The translations under genes were made by a program, and so were the position numbers. The notes below the pieces were generated by a model. It searched no databases. It was given only the letters and a program-made list of their open reading frames with translations, and was not told where the DNA came from. Shown one piece after another: positions 10,225 through 21,800 of a DNA stretch of 64,000 nt. Position 1 is the stretch's first letter. The number at the start of each line of letters is the position of its first letter. Source of the stretch: Closterium sp. Naga37s-1 (Eukaryota > Streptophyta > Zygnematophyceae > Desmidiales > Closteriaceae); contig CANJKZ010000011.1 of assembly GCA_947471745.1 (NCBI GenBank), positions 1 through 64,000 on the forward strand, in the 5' to 3' direction.

Positions 10225-12567
10225 CTACTGCTCCTCCAGCCGCTGTAGCTCCAGCTGCCGCCGCTCCAACTCTCTCTCCTCTCGCTCCAACTGCAGCTGC
10301 TCCTCACGGGCATGGCGAACACGGGCCTGGTGCCGGGTCGGGTAGGGGTGGGGGGGAGGAGTAGTGTCCGGAGCGGTGGTAGCCCGAGGACCGCACTCCA
10401 AAGAACAAGTCGCACCACCCCCAGAGCCAGCACCACCAGAAGTAACAGGGTCCGTCCCAGGCTCTCGAGGTCCAGCAGAGGGCGCACCCCCAGTCGTAGC
10501 ACCCCCAGGGACACCTCCACTAACACCAGCTCCCTGAAGACTAGAGACTCCTGCAGTCACCGGCTCAGCTCCAACTCCAGCACCCCCAGAACCAGGACCT
10601 CGCACAGGTACGCTCTCTGCTCCAACTCCAGCACCTCTAGAGCTAGCACCTCCAGGGTCCTCGCCACGAAAACCGGCTCCCGCAGGGTCTGCTGTAGGCT
10701 GGGAGGAGGACTGCGGGGAAGGAGGCTGCACTTGAGAGGCTACCGAGGGGGGAGGGGTAGCGTGGGACACACCTGACGGGGCAGGACCAGGGGGGGGAGG
10801 CTGTACCGAGGGAGCAGGAGGGGGAGCTGAAGTCAGGAAGAGAGGGGCAGGAGGAACCGGGAGACCTCGACAGGGGAACCTGACGTAGTAGGGGACAGAC
10901 TCGTCGAAACGGAGGTCATGAGAGTCAAAGAACCGGTGAAGGGGAGGGTGGTAAAAGGTGTAGTCAGACGAGTCCTCAGGGAAACCAAGGAACACGCAGG
11001 AAACAGCGCGAGGCGATATCTTGTCCGCGGAGGTGTCGCGAACAAGTGCCAAGCAACCCCAGACACGAAAACACGACGCAGCACCAGGGGTCCCGGTCCA
11101 AAGACTGGTCGGTGAAACCTCTGGCTGAGAGACACGTGGCCAAAGGTTCAGCTGGTGAGCGGCGTACTGAACCGCGTAGGGCCACAGAAAATGGGGGGCA
11201 CTGGCATGAGTCATGGAGGTGCGGGAGATCTCCATGACCAAGCCTATGCGGCGCTCAGCAACCCCATTCTGCTGTGGGGACTCTGGAAGCGTCCAGGACT
11301 GACAGATGCCCTGCTCGCGACAGAATCCAACGAGAATGCCAGAGCGAAACTCACCCCCGCGGTCGGAGTGAAGACAGCTGACATGACGACCCCGAGTGTC
11401 CGCAGTGGTAAGCAACCACCGGATCAGCGTAGAAGTCATGTCGGACTTCTTTGCCAGGGGGAACACTGTGGTGTAGCGGGAGTAGTCGTCAACGACCACG
11501 AGAAAGAAACTCTCTCGCTCAGGGCCAGGGCGCGAGGCAGGGCCCCAGACGTCCAAGTGGAGAGTCTCGAAGGGCCCGGTGGCCGGACGAAGGGAGGAGG
11601 AGTGAGGGGTGGCACGCATCCGACCCTCAACGCAGGGACCGCAGAGTGGCGCAAGTGAAGGCAGCAACGACGGCAAGACACGTGGGAGGCCTAAGACAAG
11701 ACGCTGACTAGACATAGCGCGCAGGCGAGAAATGGACGGGTGCCCCATCCGGTGGTGCCACAAAACAGTGGGGTGGGCAAGCGACCGGCAGGAGCACGAC
11801 GCAACAACTGGACCAGACAATGGAACCTGACCAGACACAGCTACCTGGGGAGATGCGGCAACCTGGTGAGACGCGGGAACCTGATGGGGGACAGTGACAA
11901 GGGTCGAGGGCAGTAGCTGCTGCTGGTGCTTCTGCTGCCCTCGGGGGCCAGTGTGAAGTGTGTAGAGACCAGAGCCCGGCTCAGCGGTAAATGTGGCGAG
12001 AGGCGCGTGCGTGTCCCCATCGACACAAACCGCAATCTTGCCAGAAGGCTCAATCCACACACCCGCGTGCTGACTCACGAGCGGCCTCACGCCCACCAAG
12101 TTCCTCGAGAACGAGGGGACGTGGAAGCCGGTCAGAGAACCGGAGGGAACAGCCAGGCACGGAAGCGTAGTAGTGTAGCGAGCAGTAACTGGTCCCGAAG
12201 TGGGATCAGCCAGTGCTACAGAGACTGGCGTAGGAAGCGGGGTAAGTGTCGTGCGGTCGCGGAAGAAACAGTGGGAAGCTCCGGAGTCTAGAGTGAAAGA
12301 CAGCGAAGCATCCTCCGGAGTAGCTCCTGGACTAGTGTCTACACAAGTACCTACACTAGCAACAAGCACCTCAGCAAGACTAGCACATAAGCTAACAACA
12401 CTCGAGTAAACAGAGTCAGAAGCACTAGAGTCAACAACAGCATACATAGCATGAGGAGTTCCGACGAGATCAACCAACTGAGAAGCCGACATGCCCCACA
12501 GAGCGGGGCTGTACTTCTGAACAAGGGGAAGCCAGTCAGGGGCAGGGCCGTCAAAGCCGTAGGCCAA
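10225..12567 (-). CDS. Copia 1 protease-integrase (780-residue open frame)
   Basis: A continuous frame encodes the aspartic protease (LDSGASHCFF), then the GAG-preintegrase zinc finger (HHRMGHPS ... CGPCVEGR). The integrase core follows with all three catalytic positions: D in LHLDVWGP, D in HSDRGGEF and E in QQNGVAERRIG. After the integrase C-terminal part (FLGFPEDSSDY) the frame continues into a Pro- and Gly-rich linker and ends in a Gln/Glu/Arg-rich tail (ERRQLELQRLEEQ). The RT is in another frame, so the usual gag-pol polyprotein is broken here. Protease and integrase look intact while RT and gag do not. Confidence 0.85.
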   Translation of the reverse strand: MAYGFDGPAPDWLPLVQKYSPALWGMSASQLVDLVGTPHAMYAVVDSSASDSVYSSVVSLCASLAEVLVASVGTCVDTSPGATPEDASLSFTLDSGASHCFFRDRTTLTPLPTPVSVALADPTSGPVTARYTTTLPCLAVPSGSLTGFHVPSFSRNLVGVRPLVSQHAGVWIEPSGKIAVCVDGDTHAPLATFTAEPGSGLYTLHTGPRGQQKHQQQLLPSTLVTVPHQVPASHQVAASPQVAVSGQVPLSGPVVASCSCRSLAHPTVLWHHRMGHPSISRLRAMSSQRLVLGLPRVLPSLLPSLAPLCGPCVEGRMRATPHSSSLRPATGPFETLHLDVWGPASRPGPERESFFLVVVDDYSRYTTVFPLAKKSDMTSTLIRWLLTTADTRGRHVSCLHSDRGGEFRSGILVGFCREQGICQSWTLPESPQQNGVAERRIGLVMEISRTSMTHASAPHFLWPYAVQYAAHQLNLWPRVSQPEVSPTSLWTGTPGAASCFRVWGCLALVRDTSADKISPRAVSCVFLGFPEDSSDYTFYHPPLHRFFDSHDLRFDESVPYYVRFPCRGLPVPPAPLFLTSAPPPAPSVQPPPPGPAPSGVSHATPPPSVASQVQPPSPQSSSQPTADPAGAGFRGEDPGGASSRGAGVGAESVPVRGPGSGGAGVGAEPVTAGVSSLQGAGVSGGVPGGATTGGAPSAGPREPGTDPVTSGGAGSGGGATCSLECGPRATTAPDTTPPPHPYPTRHQARVRHAREEQLQLEREERELERRQLELQRLEEQ

Positions 12568-12609
12568 TCGAACCGTGTCACTAAGCTGAGCAAAGCACTG
12601 ACCCGGTGG

Positions 12610-13822
12610 GTGGCTGCGGCCACAAGGCTGGCTGCGGCGGGCACCTGTCAGAACGTGATAGGTGCAGGGAGGGTGGACGACACCGCGTTGCAGCTAACGC
12701 TGTCCTGACCCCTGCCCCGAAACCTGCTGCTGCCGTTGCTGCTGCTGTGGCTGCTGCGAGGGGAGGGGCTGCTGTTGCTGCTGCTGTCGTCGAGTCAGGT
12801 ACCACGCCGCTGCTCCACCCCCTGCGGCTGGCAGACCGGTAGGTGCCTGACGAACCCGGGCGTCACCTCCACCAGCTGCAGCAGGGGAGTCATCGGCCGC
12901 TGCACGAGGCGCTCCTCCAGCGCCTGCACTCCTGCCGCCGCCGCTCGCCACGTCACCCCCACCGCCTCCGCCGCCTCTGCCCGCACCCTGACCACCCCTC
13001 CTGCCACTCCTACCCCGAGACCGCGAAGAAGTCGTAACAGCAGCTACGGTCACGTCAGTAGCGGCAGTGGCGAGGGAGACAATAAAGGTGGGCAGCTGAG
13101 GGACAGTGCACCCGTGGAACAGTGGAGGGGGCACAACACCAGAGGTAGAGGCTACCGAGCGGGGGTTGCTCTCCACGTCCTTGAGGGCCGACTCAAGGAC
13201 CTCGACAGTGAGCTCGCTAGGGTGCTTCAGAAGAAGCGCGTCACGAACCGAGGCAAGGCGGTCAGGGAGGCTAATGGCGATGAAATAGATAGTAATCGCC
13301 ATGGGGGGAGGGAGCAGTGCAAGCTGTGCGTCAGTGCAAGCAGCGCGGTAGCTAGAATCGAGCAAGCGCAGATGAGTGATCAAGTCAGCAGTGCGCTCAA
13401 ACGAGGCGAGGTCAGGAAACAGGAACGGAAGGAACATGCGACCAAGAGAGACAATGGTGGGAGTAGCATAGCGGGCCTTGATCGCAGTCAGGAACTCACT
13501 AGCCGTGCGAAGCTGAGTGAAGTGGGTCTCCTCAGACTCAGGGAGGAGGCTGCTGAGGGCGATGCAGGCCGCAGCGTCACGCGACTTCCACACTGTCACG
13601 CCAGTGCGCTTGCGTGCATAACGGTCGCTGTCTGCAGGTGTGGGGTCAGCTGCTAAGGGTGCAGGGTCAGCTGGTTCAGGTAGGTCACCGGAAGCGTGCG
13701 CCCACAGAGTCTCGTGTGCCTGAACCTAGCTCTCTAGGAGGCGGCGCGCACGCAGGAGCCAGACCGAGAACTCGAGCGGCCTACCCTCAGCGTCAAAGCG
13801 CAGGACCCTAGGGGTCGCCATA
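12610..13822 (-). pseudogene. Copia 1 gag (nonsense and frameshift broken)
   Basis: The start ATG is at 13822-13820 (MATPRVLRFDAEGRPLEF), followed soon by a stop near 13730. From 13599 to 12694 the capsid-like part is readable (FLFPDLASFERTADLITHLR, MAITIYFIAISLPDRLASVR), then a Gly/Arg-rich and Gln-rich C-terminus. In related copies here the same blocks are PYLFPDLAAFATVADL and YITLYYLVTRLPDSLSSVRD. Gag forms the particle; this copy cannot be translated in one piece. Confidence 0.75.
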
Positions 13823-13887
13823 GCGGAAGCGTAGAGGTGGATACTGCTGCTGCCGAAACCCTAAACACCTAAAGGGCCTGCGAAGGC

Positions 13888-14640
13888 GTGACAGACAGTG
13901 CGACACGATGGGACGGACGCGTCTGGCAGGGACGGGCGCGACAGGCGCGGACGGGCAGGGCGCAGCGGGGGCGCGATGGACGGGCAAGGCGCACGGGGCG
14001 CGACGGACGGGCAGGGCGCACGGGGCGCGACGGACGGGCAGAGCGCACGGGGCGCGACGGACGGGCAGGGCGCAGCGGGGGCGCGATGGACGGGCAGGGC
14101 GCACAGGGCGCGTGCGACGGGACGGGACGGGACGGGACGGGACGGACGGCGCGACACGGCGGGACAGAAGGGGGGCGACGCGACGGGACAGCAGGGACGA
14201 CGGGACGGGACGGGACAGCAGGGACGACGGGACAGGACGGGACAGAAGGGGGCGACGCGACGGGACAGCAGGGGCGACGCGACGGGACAGCAGGGGCGAC
14301 GGCACGGGACGGGACAGCAGGGGCGACGCGACGGCAGGGGCGACGGGACGGGACAGCAGGGGCGACGGGACGGGACAGGACAGCAGGGGCGACGCGACGG
14401 TAGGGGCGACGGGACGGGACAGCAGGGGCGACGGGACGGGACGGGACAGCAGGGGCGACGCGACGGCAGGGGCGACGGGACGGGACAGCAGGGGCGACGG
14501 GACGGGACGGGACAGCAGGGGCGACGGGACGGGACAGCAGGGGCGACGGACGGGACGGGACAGCAGGGGCGACGCGACGCAGGCGCAGCGGGCGCTAGGG
14601 CACGAGAGAGACGAGCGCGAGAGGCGCTAGGGGACAGTAC
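13888..14640 (-). repeat. GC-rich minisatellite leader of copia 1
   Basis: Irregular tandem units of GACGGGACAGCAGGGGCGAC and shorter GACGG repeats fill the space between the primer site and gag. Long open frames in several phases are artefacts of the repeat. Confidence 0.9.
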
Positions 14641-14712
14641 GGGCGTAACGGGCACTAGGGTACGGGACAGGCTCGGGCGCTACGGATGTGAACGAGAGGA
14701 ACGGGATCCTAA

Positions 14713-14726
14713 CCTAGGTGATACCA
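14713..14726 (-). promoter_or_regulatory. Primer binding site of copia 1
   Basis: Directly inside the 5' LTR the minus strand reads TGGTATCACCTAGG. The first eight bases match the initiator-methionine tRNA complement TGGTATCAGAGC used by many copia elements. Confidence 0.6.
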
Positions 14727-14835
14727 TGTCAAGAATGAAAGTGTTGGTTTCATTAAGGTTGGTTGGGGTACATAAACCTAACCCTAACAGTTGTACCCCC
14801 TATAACACACATCACTAAGACTACAACATTTGACA
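14727..14835 (-). repeat. 5' LTR of copia 1 (109 bp)
   Basis: Starts TG and ends CA in plus-strand reading, bordered by the primer site and by CCTAC. It contains the family motif of acaaccctaa/ttagggtt type (AACCCTAACAGTTGTACCCC). Confidence 0.75.
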
Positions 14836-14840
14836 CCTAC

Positions 14841-15842
14841 CAATAGTTACGAAGGAGTTTTTTTTTTGTTTTTTTTTTTTTTACCATTTGTTATTGTGAG
14901 AAGGACACACTTCTCTGGCCTCTGTAATAAAGTCGGGACAAGGAAACCGTAGCTTGCACACCCTGTGCTGTGCTTGCGAGGCAAGCTCATGCCGAACTCA
15001 GGTTGGTGGTGTTTTCTTTTTTCTGTTCGGAAAATGGGGGATCTACATGAACTTGCTCGAACAAATCTTCAATACGAAGGGAGCGCTGTTATGGTGGAGG
15101 GATCTTATGATCAAATTCGTAATTTAGCAACATGAAACCATGGAGAGCCAGGGTCCTTTGAAAGAACAGTCTGTTGTGTAGCATGTCAGTTGCATTGCAT
15201 TCCATGGCGATGCTTTCAATTGACAAGCAACCAGAGACCATCTATTACACTTGCAGCTGTTACAGCTGTTTCTTACCCGGGCCTTGACTCAAGCGCACAC
15301 ACCAGCTCTACCACTTCTTGCAGCGACTGCAAAAGGGGGTTGAGAGGGTGAAGCGGGTGATGGGATTGAGGGGTGGTGGGAGGGGAAAGAAATACTGTAG
15401 GAAAGGATGCCTTATCAGTGCCTCAAACGGACACACCAGATGCACAAGCCCTCTCAGCGACTGCAAGGGGTGATTGATGAGCATGGGTGTGGGTGTGGGG
15501 ATGGACAAGGAGAGGATGTGTTTGAAAAAGCTGCAATCGCACACACACCAGAAGCACCCCTGCCTGCTCTCTGTGCTGACTCCAAGGGTGCAGCACAGAG
15601 AGCAGGCAGGGGTAGCAGGTGTGGCAGGTGGCAGGTACGACATGGCAAGGTATGCGCTTGGATGCACATTGGAGATGGGGGCTAGAGCGTTCACACCAAG
15701 CCAGGGCAAACACAAGCGCAGCATGCAGACATACATCAGCTTCCAGTGGCTGACTGAAAATGCAGACATCTTTGTCAGGCAACGGAATCAACTCTGCTTC
15801 TAGCAGCAGACAAGCTGAAGATCTGACCCTGTGGAGAGAGAG
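14841..15842. other. Non-coding spacer downstream of the JmjC gene
   Basis: Contains T-rich runs (14855-14883), the probable JmjC 3' UTR and local duplications around GCGACTGCAA (15320, 15458). No convincing exon was found. A perfect long hairpin at 15557-15612 is listed separately. Confidence 0.5.
15557..15612. repeat. Perfect 22-bp inverted repeat with 12-nt loop
   Basis: The left arm 15557-15578 (CCCCTGCCTGCTCTCTGTGC plus TG) is exactly complementary to 15591-15612, with the loop ACTCCAAGGGTG between. It lies just past the JmjC stop codon. A transcript from either strand would fold into a strong hairpin. Confidence 0.9.
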
Positions 15843-18800
15843 TTACATACCAGCACATTCCCCAGAATGGCCGCTGACCTGTTTGCTGTGCTCCTCCACG
15901 CCTTGGAGTATTGCAGCAGCTGCAGAGGCGGGATCAGGAAGAGCATCGTAAAACTCCTCAAAGAACCCTCCCCCGCTGCTGGTGCCGCTGCTGTCGTCTA
16001 TTCTGCTGCCCTTGCTGCTTCTTCCGTTGCCGCAAGCAGCAGTATCAGCTGCGCCAACAGCAGCAGCATCATCACCGAAACCAGCAGTGGCAGTGGTGGC
16101 AGCGGTGGGAAGGGATGGAGGCACGGCATGAGCATCTAGGCGAGAGGTGATGAGGAAAGCAGAGAGGGGCGAGAGTGCGTGGTGCAGCAGATGGTGCGCG
16201 GAAAGGGGGAAGGCGTGCTGTTGGGGAAAAAAAGGGGGGGAGGGAAAAGGAGAGACAGGACAGGAAACCTTTGGGAGGAGCGAGAGTGTGTGGAGCAGCA
16301 TATGGTGTGCGGAGAGCGGGAAGGCGTGCTGTTGGGGGGAGGAGAGGGAGGGAAAAGGGGAGCAAGAGAGAGCAAGAGAAGTGTGTCAGGTTGTTGTGGG
16401 TCTGTTAAGCTGCATGGAAGGGATGATGATGGAAGCAGCAGGGGCGAGAAGCTGCATGGAAAGGCGAGGAGGGAAGGCAAGAGAGTGCACTAGCAGAAGG
16501 TGTGAAGGCGTGCGTGCAGAAGAGCCCCCCCACCCTTCTGCTAAAGGGTGGGCGGGCTCAGGACGGTGTGAAGGGGGGCTTGGGAGGAGAAGAGCGGCAA
16601 GGGAGAGACAGAGCATGCATGCTAAGGTTGTGGGTGTAGCTCGTATCACATGAGATGCGGAGCAAGTGTATTCAAGGGAAGCACGTACAGCCACGACTAG
16701 TTTTGAGGCGCCTCAAAAGTCACATGAGATGCGGAGCAAGTGTATTCAAGGGAAGCACGTACAGCCATGACTAGAAGCACATGAGGGCCATGGAAGCACG
16801 TACAGCCATGACTAGAAGCACATGAGGGCCATGGAAGCACGTACAGCCATGACTAGAGGCACATGAGGGCCATGGAAGCACGTACAGCCATGACTAGAAG
16901 CACATGAGGGCCATGGAAGCACGTACAGCCATGACTAGAAGCACATGAGGGCCATGGAAGCATGTACAGCCATGACTAGAAGCACATGAGGGCCATGGAA
17001 GCACGTACAGCCATGACTAGAAGCACATTGCGCAGAGAGGCTGGGGGTAGAGCAGCAATGACTGCCTCTACTCTCGAAGCAGCATCTCTTCCTTTTTCCG
17101 CTTCCTTCTCCTCCTCCTCCTCCTCCATTTCGTTCTCCTCGGGCCTCTCCTCCCACTCCCCTCTCTTCTTCTTTCTTCCTTCCTCGTTTGACTCACCACC
17201 CGCCCCACTGCCCTCCTCGCCCTTGTGTCTCCTGTCCTCTCGCCTACGCTTCCCTCCCTCCTTCCTCGCACCAACAGGTTTCCGTTTCCCCAATCCACCA
17301 GCAGCAGAGGATGGAACAACAGCAGCAGGAGAGGCACCAGCAGCAGGAGCAGCAGCAGCACCAACAGGAGTAGCAGCAGCTGCAGCAGTTGATAGAGGGG
17401 TAGTGGCAGCAGCAGAAGCAGCGGCAACAGCCGCGAGAACGAAAGATTCTACTGCCCTTCTCTCCCTCTCACTTAACCCTTCCATCAGCTCCCGCCTCCC
17501 CTTCCCTTCTTCCTTCCTCTCCTCCTTTCCCCTTCCTTCCTCTGACGCTTCCTCTCTCTCCCTTACATCCCCCCTTCTCTCCTCCCTTCCCTCCTCCCTT
17601 TTCTTTTCCCTTTCCTCCTCCCTTTCCTCCTCCCTTTCCTCCTCCCTTTCCTCTTCCCTTTCCTCCTCCTTTTCCTCTTCCCTTTCCTCCTCCCTTTCCT
17701 CTTCCCTTTCCTCCTCCTTTTCCTCTTCCCTTTCCTCCTCCCATTCCTCCTCCCTTTCCTCTTCCCTTTCCTCCCCCATCTCCCTCCTCTCCTGTTGCTC
17801 TGCCTGTCGCCCCCCAACTGCCTGTCGCCCCCCAAGTGCCTGTTCCCCAGCAGCCCCTTCGCCGGTCACCCCTCCTGCGCCCATCGATGCTGCTCGTTTT
17901 GCCTTGCACTCCTGCGACCAGCCACAGAGGCACAACACGGATGCCAAGGAGACAACAATAGTCACAGCATTCAATGGTGTGTGCGAAGTGTCACCAAATA
18001 TGCACTTTGTGCATATGTGATGACAGTGGTGCGCGGGTGTAGATTGGGGTGTAGCAAATGTTGTATTAGGAGTCGAGGCTGAGTAGGGGGAGGACGAATT
18101 TGACGTTGGGAATGGGAGGGAAAGCACCAAGAGGCGAAATGCATTGAACCAATCAGGGAGGACCAACCCAAACTCGAGCCGCACATTGTGAAATCTCTTT
18201 TGAGGCGCCTCAAAAGCCGCACATTGTGAAATCTCTTTTGAGGCGCCTCAAAAGCCGCACATTGTGAAATGTGCGACTTGAGCCTGGGCAAGGTAAGTTC
18301 AGTCACGAACACACAATCCATGCTTTCACTTGTTATTCTCTCATCATAGTGAAATCAGTTGCTCTAGATCATTGGAGTGACTTTTGAGAATCCTCAAAAG
18401 ACAATCCAGCACCATGCCACTAGGAGGGAACCTGCGGGGTGAGGGGGAGACCTCCTTCAAGTGGCTCAGGTGAAGCACCACACGCAAGGAAAGGAAGCAG
18501 AATGGCAACAGGAAGTAGAGCAGGTGCCGGAGGAAGGGTGTTCTCCGACAGAACAAGTTTCTTCCGAGGAGGCTTAAAAAAAGACTCAACTTGTTGAGAT
18601 GATTCTTGAGCATCTGCGAGAAGCAGGGCAGGCTTATTAAGAGGATGAAGAGAAGTACACACCTTATGAGCTTCAAGCAGGCTTCGACCAGCAGAGAATG
18701 CGGGGACGGGAAGGAAGAGGAAAAGGGTGGGGAGGGGCAGGTGAAAGGGATGGTAAACGAGAAAAACAGGTCAGGCAAAGAAATAGATGGAAAAAAATAA

Positions 18801-21800
18801 TCTTCTGCGTCTCTTCAGATCAAATCAGTGCACAGTGCACCTATCACACCTTATTAAAGCTACATATCGGGTATTCACAAACCTAGTGAATTACGATGAA
18901 ATGGATCAAGTAAATTGTGAGCAATCACACACTAATCACACGCGTCGCACCTTGTGAGCACTCTCCTCGCATAGTACAGATCCATGTGTGACCCAAACGA
19001 GAGGCATACTAGGGAGGGCCACCAGAAGTTGATGGCGATAGTGGCAGGTGTGCTGGTAACCTGGTGGTACCTGCGAACATGCAACACCATGGTTGCAAGT
19101 ATTAGCATGGTGGCTGGTGGCATGGTGGCATGGTGGCATGGTGGCATGGTGGCATGGTGGCATGGTGGCTGGTGTGCTGCTGACCTGGTGGTACCTGCAT
19201 GCATGCAACGCCATGGTTGCATCCATGTATTAGCTGGCATGCTAGCATGCTGCTACCAGTCACCCAACCATGCACACATTACCCTCACCATTCCTCCCCA
19301 ACCCCCCACCTCCTCCCTCACCCTCACGCCTCCTCCCACAGGCAGGAAGTGCGCATCTCCAGAATGAAGAGTCACCATGGCTGCTGCCGATGCCAGTCAC
19401 CCAACCACACACCAGCACCTCATGTGCTCATCACCCGCTCTCCGGACCCCTCCCCCCTTTCCCTCCTCCCTCCCCTCCCTCACCAGCCTTCAGGCAGGAA
19501 GAGCGCATCTCCAGCATGGAGAGTCACCGTGGCTGCTGCCGCTGCTGCTGCTGGAGAGAGATGGAGAGGAGAAGGATGGGGATGGCTGCATGGCAAGGGA
19601 ACAGGAGGACAGGAGATGGAGAGATAAGGGAGTAGGTAAGAGAGGGAGGGAAGAGGCTAGGCGAGAGAGCGAGAGGAGGGAAGAGGAAAGTAAGGTGACA
19701 GACATAAAAGCAGAAGAAAAATGCGATGATATCAGCTGCTGTGTAAGCTTAGCTTACTTTGAAAAAAAGCATGCATGGAGGAAATTAGTGGAGAAAAGAA
19801 AGGCACCCACGGGAGCGATCAGAGAGAAGGACGACTGATACGAACACACTCACACACACACATACACACACACACACACACAAAGGCAGAGAGTATGGAA
19901 CAGGTGACAGGTGCTGACACGTGATTGGATGACTCGGAGTAGAGAGGCATGGGGTCCAGCAGATGGGCTGATGATGGCGGCCACAGACGAACTGCTCTGG
20001 TGCAGTGCGGTGGGGAGGGGTGGGATATGGTGAAGTGGGGTATCAAAGGAAGGGTACGACGGAGGATAGAAGGAGGAAACGAAACAAAAGCTTGGCTGCT
20101 GGTAGGAGCCATAGACGATCTGCTCTGGTGCAGTGAGGTAGGGAGTGGTGGAGTGGGGTACCAAGGGAACTGTGAGGACGGAATTCGTGGAGTGGGATGG
20201 AAGGAAGGATAGGACAGGCATGTCATACTAATTGAGCATAGAAAAGACATAAACTAATTGAGCTGCAGATGTTCAGAACTAGTGGAACTTGAAGTCTTGA
20301 GGTTAGATGCACAACAGAGTGAGCTGGAAAGTATGCAGAGCAGGTTGTGCAAGAGCCTTTAGTGAAGCGAGGAGGAGGAGGGACCGGGCTACCAGCCACC
20401 AACCCCATCGCCACCATCAGCACAACCATCCTCACCACCACCATCCTCACCACCACCATCACCACCACCACCATCCTCACCTGTTTTAGAGCCGGTTCCA
20501 ATGCAGAGGAGGTTGTGGAAGAGGTCGTAGTGAGGTGAGGAGGAGGAGGAGGGACCACCAGCCACCACCCTCATCACCATCACTATAGCCATAACCACCA
20601 TCGCCATCCTCACCACCACCATCCTCACCACCACCATCCTCACCACCACCATCACCACCACCACCATCCTCACATGTTTTAGAGCCGGTTGCAATGCAGA
20701 GCAGGTTGTGAAAGAGGTCGTAGTGAGGCGAGGAGGAGGACGGGCCGCCAAGTGTCATCCACAGATTGGACGACGTGAGGCGAGATGCGTCCAGCACCAA
20801 TGGCTGGACAGGCGGAGAAGGGGCAGGCAGTTGGGAGATGTTGAATCAAAAGATGTAACATGTTGATGTTGAATCAAAAGATGTAACATGTTGATGTTGA
20901 ATCAAAAGATGTAACATGTTCACACACAAAAAAAAAAACAGCAATCTTGCAACAGAATGGCCGACGTCTGGCTAGATGTGTTCAACAAGTGGCCACTCTG
21001 GCCGCGCCCTTGCCCAGCCCATGCTCATGCCTACTCGAAAGGAAATTTTGCGAATCCTGGATAGCATACAATAGGAGCATCTTGCAGCAAGGTCGAGAGT
21101 GGGAATTGTTGATGTGGCTGCTGGCGATCAAAGATGGGATTCTGGAATGGGTATGTGTGATGTGAGTGAGGCATGTGGGAAGAATGTGGGAAGAATGTGG
21201 GAGGGATGGGAGGTGGGAGAAGTTTTGAGTCGACTCAAAACCAAGATGGGATTCTGGAATGGGTATGTGTGATGTGAGTGAGGCATGTGGGAAGAATGTG
21301 GGAGGGATGGGAGGTGGGAGAAGTTTTGAGTCGACTAAAAACCAAGATGGGATTCTGGAATGGATATGTGTGATGTGAGTGAGGCATGTGGGAGAATGTG
21401 GGAGGGATGGGAGGTGGGAGAAGTTTTGAGTCGACTCAAAACCAAGATGGGATCCTGCAACTGGTATAGGTGATGTGAGTGAGGCATGTGGGAAGAATGT
21501 GGGAGGGATCGGAGGGAGGAGAAAGGGGAGAAAGGGGAGGGTGGGGGAGATTAGGTGAGCGGGAGCTGCCCATGTGACTGTCGTCTCTTTGCTACTGGGA
21601 CTGCCCATGTACGATCCTTCCCACTGCTGCCCTGCTTCATGAGAACTGATCCGTGTGACTGCTGGCGATCAAAGATGGGGTTTTGCTCGTGGAATGTGCG
21701 TGGCACGTGGGGAGAATGTTTGGGGGGGAGAGCAGGGAGAGTAGAGGGGGCGGAGAGAACGTTGCAAAGGGGGGTTGTGGGAATGAATCGTACCGTAACC

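Larger units (their letters stand above)
7756..14835 (-). mobile_element. Ty1/copia retrotransposon 1 (minus strand, degenerate)
   Basis: The element has the order 5' LTR (14727-14835), primer binding site, GC-rich leader, gag, protease, integrase, RT, RNase H and a damaged 3' LTR near 7756. The 5-bp flanking duplication CCTAC supports a single insertion. It lies between the 3' ends of the convergent HMG and JmjC genes, about 50 bp after the HMG stop codon. The coding part has in-frame stops and frameshifts in gag and RT. Confidence 0.85.

Noticed and set aside
13861-14818. Several long open frames in the copia 1 leader
   Set aside because: They occur in many phases of a GC-rich minisatellite, have no domain and no start context.
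15404-15803. Overlapping short frames downstream of the JmjC gene
   Set aside because: No domain, no consistent splice sites, and frames cross the perfect hairpin; treated as non-coding.
16986-18020. Plus-strand 344-residue Ser/Leu-rich frame
   Set aside because: It is the antisense of JmjC exon 11; the minus strand has matching splice sites and family motifs.
18420-18778. Minus-strand 144-residue hydrophobic frame over JmjC exon 10
   Set aside because: The frame continuing from exon 9 by phase is a different one (ADAQESSQQVESFFKPP); the 144-residue frame is its shadow.
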